From Paenibacillus xylanexedens (GTDB taxonomy: Bacteria > Bacillota > Bacilli > Paenibacillales > Paenibacillaceae), in the NCBI RefSeq assembly GCF_017874615.1, contig NZ_JAGIKV010000007.1, positions 186,001 to 250,000 on the forward strand: DNA of 64,000 nt. Reading direction: 5' to 3'. The notes beneath the pieces were generated by a model. The model did not search any database and was not told the DNA's origin. It was given only the letters and a program-made list of their open reading frames with translations. A program made the position numbers and the translations under genes. Each line of letters starts with the position of its first letter. Positions within the stretch are counted from its first letter, which is position 1. This document shows positions 54,681 to 61,898 of this stretch, one piece after another.

Positions 54681-56513
54681 ATGTCCAGGATACGAACCAT
54701 GTATAAGAACTACTTGAAGAAAAAAATGTTCAACAAAATCTTACTGTTTTATTCCATGGTCATGGTCCTGTTGTTCATCAGCATCGCGGTATTGGCCTAC
54801 CGCTATTATGAACAGCGAGTGGTACAGGAACGAATGGATGCGAGCTTGCAGGAACTGGATATTGTCAGTATCAACCTGAATCAGCAGTACGAACGGCTGT
54901 ATAACGCCGTGCAGCAGATTTATACCGACGCCATGATCGGCGATGATCTGAAGTATTTTTTGACTCATGAATACGAGGATTTTCTCAATTGGCGCCTGAA
55001 TCAATACGCTTACAGCTACCGTACGGAGCGAGGGAACTTCGATTATCAATTACGTCTGCTGTTAAAGGATGAGGCTTCGATTGCAAATGTCGTGTTATAC
55101 AGCACGGATCAGGATTTCTTCTATGTTCTTAATCGGGAGACCCAGCACTTTTACTATCATCCCAAGCTGTCTGCAGGGCATCAGGGCTGGTTCCAGCGGC
55201 TGAGGAATGCACCTTGGCAGTACATGGGCAGCGAACCGCTTTTCGAAGGGAAAATGGCTGATGAGCCTACCCCGTATAGCTACGCGAATGTGCTCAAGGA
55301 CTCCGTCACATTGAAGCAGTACGGTGCAATTATGTTTGAACTGAATACAGACCGCATCCAAGGGCTGCTTCGAGATAGACTCGGCGGCAAGGACAGCCGG
55401 GTCATGCTGATGACCGGGGAAGGCCAGGTCATTTTCGATTCACTGGGCAAGGTTGACAACACCGTCTACCCGTACTGGGGGAAGATGAATTCGCCGGAGG
55501 ATTGGGTGGATCTGGAGGAGCGCTCCAAGGTGCAGCTGCTGAATATCGGGAATACAGGAATGGTCGTGGCTTCTATTATTCCGGAGTCTCACATCAAACA
55601 GAGCCTTCAGGCGATTCGTTTCAGCCTCATTGGAATTGTGATTCTGTGCATCATGGTTAGCATCGCAGTGACGTTCACTATCATCCGCCGTTATTCCAAA
55701 AAAATTCACAGACTCGTGCTTTACATGCGTCGCTGGCAGGAGGGTGATCTAAGTAAACGTATTGAGATGGAGGGGGAAGATGAGCTGCAGCAGATTTCGC
55801 AGAGATTTAATCATATGTGTGATCGGCTGGAGTCTTACATAGAAACGGTATATGTGTCGGAGATCAAACAAAAGAACGCGCAGCTTGTGGCTTTACAAGC
55901 CCAGATCAATCCCCATTTTCTGTACAATACGCTCGAAAGCATCCGCATGAAAGCCATCAGTTTGGGAGCCAGGGATGTTGGGCAGATGATTTATATTCTC
56001 GCCACGATGTTCCGTCATTTGATCAAAAAGCAGACACATGTAACCTTGGCAGAGGAAATAGAGCTGTGCGGTATGTACCTGGCATTGGTCCAATATCGAT
56101 ATGAGGACAAGCTGCACGTGGAGACCCATATCGAGAATGCAGCGGCGGGAAGCATGGTCGTCAAGTTGCTGGTCCAGCCGATTATTGAGAATTACATTGT
56201 GCATGGTTTTCGTACGTACGATGATGATAATCGGATCTCCATCACAGCCGAAGAAGAGAACGGCGTGATTCGTATCCGTGTGAAGGATAACGGAAAGGGG
56301 ATTTCCGCGGAGAGATTGCTTGAACTGCAACAAGGGTTGCATAAGGGCGATGAAGCTGCTGAGACATCTGACCGATCTTTGGGTCTTAAGAACGTGCACG
56401 ACCGCATACGTCTGAATTACGGCAGTAATTATGGTCTGCACCTGAACAGTGTGGAGGGCGAAGGATGTGAGGTGACCATCAGCATTCCAGTTACAAGGGA
56501 GGAAACGGGATGA
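54681..56513 (+). CDS. sensor histidine kinase, YesM type
   Basis: 610 residues. Two membrane segments (~17-40 and ~314-336) enclose a 270-residue extracellular sensing domain. A HAMP linker follows, then the His_kinase domain with the phospho-acceptor His412 in INPHFLYNTLES, and an ATPase domain with the N-box IIENYIVHG and G-boxes KDNGKGIS and LGLKNV. This is the family that senses sugars with a neighbouring importer in Paenibacillus/Bacillus. The start ATG has GGAGGAGG about 13 bases upstream; the closer GTG at 54677 is out of frame. It overlaps the response regulator gene by 4 bases (ATGA). Probably senses a product of extracellular N-glycan or mannan breakdown. Confidence 0.93.
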   Translation: MSRIRTMYKNYLKKKMFNKILLFYSMVMVLLFISIAVLAYRYYEQRVVQERMDASLQELDIVSINLNQQYERLYNAVQQIYTDAMIGDDLKYFLTHEYEDFLNWRLNQYAYSYRTERGNFDYQLRLLLKDEASIANVVLYSTDQDFFYVLNRETQHFYYHPKLSAGHQGWFQRLRNAPWQYMGSEPLFEGKMADEPTPYSYANVLKDSVTLKQYGAIMFELNTDRIQGLLRDRLGGKDSRVMLMTGEGQVIFDSLGKVDNTVYPYWGKMNSPEDWVDLEERSKVQLLNIGNTGMVVASIIPESHIKQSLQAIRFSLIGIVILCIMVSIAVTFTIIRRYSKKIHRLVLYMRRWQEGDLSKRIEMEGEDELQQISQRFNHMCDRLESYIETVYVSEIKQKNAQLVALQAQINPHFLYNTLESIRMKAISLGARDVGQMIYILATMFRHLIKKQTHVTLAEEIELCGMYLALVQYRYEDKLHVETHIENAAAGSMVVKLLVQPIIENYIVHGFRTYDDDNRISITAEEENGVIRIRVKDNGKGISAERLLELQQGLHKGDEAAETSDRSLGLKNVHDRIRLNYGSNYGLHLNSVEGEGCEVTISIPVTREETG

Positions 56514-58072
56514 GAAGTGTAATGTTGGTCGATGATGAGCCGCTTATTGTGAAAGGAATGCAAGCCATCATTGATTGGGATCAGAATAATATGGAGATTG
56601 TCGGAACGGCTTGCAATGGGTTGGAAGCGTTATCAATGATGGACGGGGGGCCTGTCGATCTGATTATTACGGATATCATGATGCCGCAAATGACCGGACT
56701 TGAATTGATCCGGGAGACTAAAGCGCGTAATCCATATACTAAATTCATTATTTTGAGCGGTTACGAAGAATTCCAATATGTGCGGGAAGGCATCTCGCTG
56801 GGGGTCGAGAACTACCTTCTCAAACCAGTCAATATGGAGGAACTGGAAGCGACCATCAAGCATATGCAGCGGGATTGGGAGCATGAAGAGATGCGCCAGA
56901 TTCAAATGGATCAGAGCTGGAGAATTCTGCGCAACAATATTTTGCAGCGGTGGGCGAACGAAACCATTGACGCCAAAGAATTCCGTGAGCGTGCGCAGCT
57001 GCTTGAGATTCCCATGAACAAGTCCACATATTGTGCGGCTTCTCTACGGATTGTAGGAGATGACCAGGGGGATGATCCCCAGATGTATCTGCCTGGAATT
57101 ACTGAGCAGTGTGAGCAGATCGGGAACAAAGACCTCCCGGATGGCTGCGGTATCATCTGTTTTCCCGATCAGGAGGGAGACATCATGCTGCTGTTCGTTT
57201 CAGCCGGTACGGAAGGTAATGATGAATGGCAGATTCAGGCACTCACCAGGATGAAGCAAGCGGTTACCGAGGACACAGATGCACGTGTATGGGGAATTAT
57301 CGGTCAATCCGAGTCGACATATCTGGGTTTTCCGAAGAGCTGCAAGTCCGTAAAGCTGTGGCTTAAGAATCATTTGTTTATGGATTGTAATACCTTCATC
57401 ATGCAAGTAGAGAACGAAGAAGAAGCTACGAATCAGCATCAGAAGAAACCTGGGCCAGCGATGGAGCAGTTCCACAAGCTGCTGCGGGATGGGGAAGTTA
57501 CTGAGGTGGACCGGTTCATCGACGAATTCTTCAATGTTGAGGGGAAGGAACTCTGCCTTGCGAGAACACCGTTCTTCAATTCTGCGATCCAGCTTATGCT
57601 GGCCGCCAAGGAACTGGAGAAAACGCCGGACTACGGAGATATTTTCGGGCCACTGTCCAGAATTCATACGCTCAACAAACTGAAACAATTGGTCAGAAAG
57701 GTTGTTCATCGCACGCTGGATACATATCATACCGCTGAGAAAACGTATAGCCCGCATATCATGGCTGTGCTGGAGGTGGTGAAAAATCACTATCAGGATG
57801 AGCTTTCACTTAAGACGCTCAGTCAGAGGCTGGAGCTTCATCCGAACTACCTTGGCCAATTGTTCCAGCAAGAGGTCGGTACCACTTTTTCTGATTATGT
57901 GAACCAGTACCGGATCGAGCGTGCTACCCATTTGCTGTTATATTCGGATAAAAAAACGGCAGAAATAGCGGGCGAGGTGGGTTATTGGGACTCCACTTAT
58001 TTTTACAGACAGTTTAAGAAATATGCTGGCGTTTCGCCTACGGAGCTGCGCTCGATCTACATGAAAAAGTAA
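56510..58072 (+). CDS. response regulator with AraC-type DNA-binding domain, YesN type
   Basis: 520 residues. The N-terminal receiver has VDDEP (acidic pocket), phospho-acceptor Asp55 in IITDIMMP and the conserved Lys in YLLKPVN. A middle linker of about 280 residues is followed by two helix-turn-helix units (LKTLSQRLELHPNYLGQLF and IAGEVGYWDSTYFYRQFKK). Its start overlaps the kinase stop, so the two form a two-component system. Such regulators activate the adjacent sugar importer operon. The likely target is the promoter at 58.1-58.3 kb. It is followed by a strong terminator. Confidence 0.93.
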   Translation: MRSVMLVDDEPLIVKGMQAIIDWDQNNMEIVGTACNGLEALSMMDGGPVDLIITDIMMPQMTGLELIRETKARNPYTKFIILSGYEEFQYVREGISLGVENYLLKPVNMEELEATIKHMQRDWEHEEMRQIQMDQSWRILRNNILQRWANETIDAKEFRERAQLLEIPMNKSTYCAASLRIVGDDQGDDPQMYLPGITEQCEQIGNKDLPDGCGIICFPDQEGDIMLLFVSAGTEGNDEWQIQALTRMKQAVTEDTDARVWGIIGQSESTYLGFPKSCKSVKLWLKNHLFMDCNTFIMQVENEEEATNQHQKKPGPAMEQFHKLLRDGEVTEVDRFIDEFFNVEGKELCLARTPFFNSAIQLMLAAKELEKTPDYGDIFGPLSRIHTLNKLKQLVRKVVHRTLDTYHTAEKTYSPHIMAVLEVVKNHYQDELSLKTLSQRLELHPNYLGQLFQQEVGTTFSDYVNQYRIERATHLLLYSDKKTAEIAGEVGYWDSTYFYRQFKKYAGVSPTELRSIYMKK

Positions 58073-58095
58073 GCCGGGCGCTCCGGCTGAATGAA

Positions 58096-58124
58096 GACAC
58101 TCCGCATGTGGGGGTGTCTTTTTT
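58096..58124 (+). terminator. rho-independent terminator after the two-component genes
   Basis: GACACTCC (58096-58103) pairs with GGGGTGTC (58111-58118), one G-T pair, directly followed by six T's. It lies 23 bases after the regulator stop. Confidence 0.85.
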
Positions 58125-58192
58125 GTTATGCAATGAATGCACGATCTTTGATTAATCCATCAATTTATTGGTTTTTTCAACTATCTCAAAAT

Positions 58193-58206
58193 TGGTAGCG
58201 CTTGCA
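58193..58206 (+). promoter_or_regulatory. cre-like operator overlapping the importer promoter
   Basis: TGGTAGCGCTTGCA matches the catabolite-responsive element at all but one constrained position. It abuts CATAAT (58205-58210), a plausible -10 box. Binding here would block transcription of the importer genes. The rest of the gap 58073-58334 holds a terminator and leader sequence, with no gene. Confidence 0.5.
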
Positions 58207-58334
58207 TAATGAAGGTAGGAGTGAACGAGGAAATCCAAAGCAACAAAAGAGCTAAGGTCCAGTGTTGATTATAGGGGATTAATGCTGGATGCAGCTAAAA
58301 GCGATAATGAACGAGATCATAAGGAGGGACAGCC

Positions 58335-59264
58335 GTGCAGGACATCTTCAAAAGTCTGATGAAGAACAAGGCGTTTCTTCTGTTGGTACTGCCGGGAGCA
58401 GCTTGGTTTATCATTTTTGCCTATTTGCCAATGTTCGGAACGATTATTGCTTTTAAGGACTTCCGGATTCATCCGGGCGGATTTCTTGAAAGCGTTCTAA
58501 AAAGCGAATGGGTCGGGTTCAAAAACTTTGAGTTTCTGTTCTCCACCAGTGACGCCTATATCATCACACGTAATACCATTCTGTATAACCTGGGTCTGAT
58601 CTTTCTCGGGTTGGTGCTTGCGGTGACACTTGCGATCATCATGAACGAACTGCTGAACAAACGGCTGGCGAAGATTTACCAGACCGCGATGTTTATGCCT
58701 TATTTCCTGTCATGGGTTATTATCAGTTATTTCGTCTTCTCGTTTCTGAGTGTGGAAAAGGGTGTGTTCAACCAGATCATTACCTATTTTGGTGGAGATC
58801 CGGTCAGTTGGTACAGTGAGACAGGGTATTGGCCGTATTTTCTCATTCTGCTCGGCCTGTGGAAAGGTGCAGGTTATGGCAGTGTAGTGTATCTGGCGGC
58901 AATTGCAGGTATCGACCGTTCTTATTATGAGGCAGCGATGATCGACGGCGCTACGAAGTGGAAACAGATCCGGTACATTACGCTGCCACTGCTCAGACCA
59001 CTAATGATCATCCTCACCATTCTGGCGATCGGAGGGATCTTCCGTTCCGACTTTGGACTGTTCTATCAGGTTCCGCGGGACTCTGGTGCGCTGTATCCGG
59101 TCACCAATGTCATCGACACGTTTGTATACCGCGGCTTGACCATTATGGGTGATACAGGAATGAGTACAGCTACAGGATTGTATCAATCGGTTGTTGGTTT
59201 GATTCTTGTCCTGCTGGCAAACTATGCTGTGCGTAAAATTGAAAAGGATTATGCCGTATTCTAG
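58335..59264 (+). CDS. sugar ABC transporter permease, LplB type
   Basis: 309 residues with six membrane segments and the cytoplasmic EAA loop EAAMIDGATKWKQIRYITLP, which contacts the ATPase. The start is GTG 58335 with AAGGAGGG 7 bases upstream. The length and the motif FYQVPRDSGALYPVTNVIDT are typical of LplB-like permeases for oligosaccharides. It is followed after 24 bases by its partner permease and then the binding lipoprotein. No ATPase gene is present in the operon, as usual for this type; a shared MsmK-like ATPase elsewhere is expected. Confidence 0.93.
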   Translation: MQDIFKSLMKNKAFLLLVLPGAAWFIIFAYLPMFGTIIAFKDFRIHPGGFLESVLKSEWVGFKNFEFLFSTSDAYIITRNTILYNLGLIFLGLVLAVTLAIIMNELLNKRLAKIYQTAMFMPYFLSWVIISYFVFSFLSVEKGVFNQIITYFGGDPVSWYSETGYWPYFLILLGLWKGAGYGSVVYLAAIAGIDRSYYEAAMIDGATKWKQIRYITLPLLRPLMIILTILAIGGIFRSDFGLFYQVPRDSGALYPVTNVIDTFVYRGLTIMGDTGMSTATGLYQSVVGLILVLLANYAVRKIEKDYAVF

Positions 59265-59288
59265 GCTTGCGGCAAGGGGGTGCTGTCC

Positions 59289-60245
59289 ATGAGTAATTTA
59301 AGCGAACCGGTAAAGCGGGCATCAGCCCATGCGAAGAGGACCGGAAAGAAATCGAGAGATCTGAATGCCATTTCGCCATTATCCAATGTGATTTTTAATA
59401 TAGCTATCGGTCTGTTTGCCTTATCTTGTATCTTTCCGTTTCTGTTCATCGTTATCATCTCATTTACCGATGAGAAGACGCTGGCGATCAATGGATTTAA
59501 GTTATTCCCTGAAGTCTGGACGCTGGATGCCTATCGATTCCTTATGGAATCCGGGCAGCAGATGGCCCAATCGTTTGGGGTTACCTTAACGGTGACGGTT
59601 GTCGGTTCCGCGCTCACACTGTATTTGGTCACCACGTATGCGTATGCCATTTCGCGCAAAAATTTTGCACAGCGTCGGTTTTTCAGCTTTTTGGCCTTCT
59701 TCACCATGCTATTTTCCGGCGGTCTCGTTCCCAGTTACATTGTGGTTACGCAGGTGCTGCACTTGCGGGATTCGATCTGGGCGCTGATCCTGCCGTCGAT
59801 CATGAACGCTTTTTACATTATCGTTATGCGTACATTTTTCACGACCACCGTGCCGGATGCGGTTATTGAGTCGGCCAAAATCGACGGAGCTACTGAATTC
59901 GGGATCTATACGCGCATCGTACTGCCGATTTCGTTGCCGGGTATTGCGACTATTGGATTGTTCAGTACATTAGGATTCTGGAATGACTGGTTCAATGCGC
60001 TGCTCTATATCGACAATGCGAAGTTGATTCCACTCCAGACATTACTGATTCGAATACAGAACAATATGGATTTTGTTGTGCAAAACAGCAGCCGGGTTGT
60101 GTCCTACGACATTGCCTCGACACTGCCAACGGAGACCGTCCGCATGGCGATGGTTGTCTTGGCTACACTGCCGGTTGCGCTGGCGTATCCGTTTTTCCAA
60201 AAGTATTTTATACAAGGCCTGACCATCGGTTCGGTCAAAGAATAA
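59289..60245 (+). CDS. sugar ABC transporter permease, YtcP/LplC type
   Basis: 318 residues from the ATG at 59289 (GGGGG 8 bases upstream; the frame itself opens at 59280). Six membrane segments and the EAA-loop segment ESAKIDGATEFGIYTRIVLP are visible. The ending KYFIQGLTIGSVKE is the standard C-terminus of this family. It forms a heterodimeric channel with the preceding permease and is translated from the same message. Substrate inferred from neighbours: mannose-containing oligosaccharides. Confidence 0.93.
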   Translation: MSNLSEPVKRASAHAKRTGKKSRDLNAISPLSNVIFNIAIGLFALSCIFPFLFIVIISFTDEKTLAINGFKLFPEVWTLDAYRFLMESGQQMAQSFGVTLTVTVVGSALTLYLVTTYAYAISRKNFAQRRFFSFLAFFTMLFSGGLVPSYIVVTQVLHLRDSIWALILPSIMNAFYIIVMRTFFTTTVPDAVIESAKIDGATEFGIYTRIVLPISLPGIATIGLFSTLGFWNDWFNALLYIDNAKLIPLQTLLIRIQNNMDFVVQNSSRVVSYDIASTLPTETVRMAMVVLATLPVALAYPFFQKYFIQGLTIGSVKE

Positions 60246-60257
60246 GTTTGGTTGTGC

Positions 60258-60274
60258 CTGCCCTCCAAGGGCAG
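60258..60274 (+). promoter_or_regulatory. intercistronic hairpin before the binding-protein gene
   Basis: CTGCCCT and AGGGCAG form a perfect 7-bp stem with a 3-base loop, without a T-tract, in the 58-base gap between permease and lipoprotein. Such elements commonly protect the downstream binding-protein mRNA and raise its level over the permeases. Confidence 0.45.
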
Positions 60275-60303
60275 TAACAATAACATTGATAAGGGGGATA
60301 CAC

Positions 60304-61803
60304 ATGAAGACAAGAAAAATCGCTCTGCTCATGGTTACTTTACTGCTTGCTTTTTCTACTGTTCTAGCAGGCTGCGGTGGTAGTAATACCAATGATACAA
60401 GCGGGAATACGGCATCCGGGGGAGAACCAGGCGATAAGGATACGGTGAAGCTCAAGGTATATATGATTGGTGGTCCACAGCGCGATCTGCCAATGGTGCA
60501 GGAAGAAATGAACAAATACTTAATGGAGAAAATAAATGCAACCGTCGACATCACGATGATTGACTGGGGTGATTATTCTAAACGGATGCCAGTCATTACC
60601 GCTTCGGGCGAAAATTATGATATCGCTTTCACCTCTTCTTGGGCTTATGACTATCTGCCAAATGCGACCAGAGGAGCATTCTTGCCAATCAATGATCTGT
60701 TGGATAAGTATGGTCAGGGCATTAAAGAGCAGCTTGATCCACGATTCCTCACAGGATCGCAGATCGATGGCCAAAACTATGCCGTGCCGGTTAACAAAGA
60801 GTTGGCTTCGCAATGGGTATGGCGCTTCAATAAGCAGTACGTTGATAAATACAACATGGACATCACCAAGATTCGTACATTAGAGGATCTGGAGCCTTAC
60901 CTGCAGCAAATCAAGGACAATGAACCGGCCGACATTACTCCGCTGGCTGTTCCGAAGGGCTTTAAGCCTTATCTAGCGTTCGACTTCCTGTTGGGTGACG
61001 AATTCCCGGTTGGTATCAACATGAATGGTGACACCGGTAAATACGTTAATATGCTGGAATCCGAAGAGCTGAAAAGCTCGTTGAAAACCATCCGTAAATA
61101 CTATCAGGCTGGTTATCTGCGCAAAGATGTAGCGACACTGGAGGGCATCGACAACATCAAAACAGGCAAATGGTTTGTTGACCGTGAACAGACACAGCCG
61201 TACGCTGAACTGGGATGGTCCAGAAGTGCGGGCTATGATATCGTGACTACACCGATGCAGGATCCGGTTATTTTCACTGGCTCAGCAACAGGCGCTATGC
61301 ATGCAATCTCGGCGAACTCCAAGAACCCGGAACGGGCCATGATGTTCCTGAACTTGCTCAATACCGATCCATATCTGCGTAACCTGATCAACTACGGAAT
61401 TGAGGGTACACATTACAAAAAGGTATCGGATAATGTCATAGAGGATCTGCCAGCGATGAAGGACGGGTTCCAGATGCCTGGTTTTGCCCTGGGTAATCTG
61501 TTCCTGACCTACATGCACAAGGAAGATCCAGCCGATAAGTGGGAAGCGTTCAAGGAATTCAACAATTCCGCGAAGGTTGCTCCAAGCTTTGGCTTCAACT
61601 TCAATCCTGATCCGGTGAAGACGGAAGTCGCTTCCATCTCCGCCATCGTGAAGGAATTCTACCCATCGATCATGACGGGAGCTGTTGACCCGGATGAGCA
61701 TCTGCCGAAAGCGATCGAGAAGTTGAAAGCGGCAGGTCTGGATAAAGTGATTGCAGAAGCGCAAAAGCAATACGATGAATGGAAAGCTGCAAATCCAAAG
61801 TAA
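60304..61803 (+). CDS. extracellular sugar-binding lipoprotein, LplA type
   Basis: 499 residues from the ATG at 60304 (AAGGGGG about 8 bases upstream). A lipoprotein signal peptide ends in the lipobox VLAGC, so Cys24 would be lipidated and the protein held at the outer face of the membrane. A Ser/Thr/Gly-rich linker follows, then the family 1-type solute-binding fold, with length typical of LplA-like proteins. It should capture oligosaccharides for the two permeases encoded upstream. A terminator follows the gene, so it is the last gene of the importer transcript; the GH85 gene beyond may have its own or read-through expression. Confidence 0.93.
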   Translation: MKTRKIALLMVTLLLAFSTVLAGCGGSNTNDTSGNTASGGEPGDKDTVKLKVYMIGGPQRDLPMVQEEMNKYLMEKINATVDITMIDWGDYSKRMPVITASGENYDIAFTSSWAYDYLPNATRGAFLPINDLLDKYGQGIKEQLDPRFLTGSQIDGQNYAVPVNKELASQWVWRFNKQYVDKYNMDITKIRTLEDLEPYLQQIKDNEPADITPLAVPKGFKPYLAFDFLLGDEFPVGINMNGDTGKYVNMLESEELKSSLKTIRKYYQAGYLRKDVATLEGIDNIKTGKWFVDREQTQPYAELGWSRSAGYDIVTTPMQDPVIFTGSATGAMHAISANSKNPERAMMFLNLLNTDPYLRNLINYGIEGTHYKKVSDNVIEDLPAMKDGFQMPGFALGNLFLTYMHKEDPADKWEAFKEFNNSAKVAPSFGFNFNPDPVKTEVASISAIVKEFYPSIMTGAVDPDEHLPKAIEKLKAAGLDKVIAEAQKQYDEWKAANPK

Positions 61804-61824
61804 ACCTGAAATAAAGAAGACATG

Positions 61825-61857
61825 GAAACGTCTGCCCGGTTGACGGGCGTTTCTTTT
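61825..61857 (+). terminator. rho-independent terminator after the binding-protein gene
   Basis: GAAACG...GCCCG pairs with CGGGC...GTTTC in a two-part stem with a small internal loop (TCT), followed by five T's. It lies 21 bases after the lipoprotein stop. Confidence 0.8.
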
Positions 61858-61898
61858 TACCCTGATTGGATTGCCAAAATTGGATTGGAGGGTATGGC

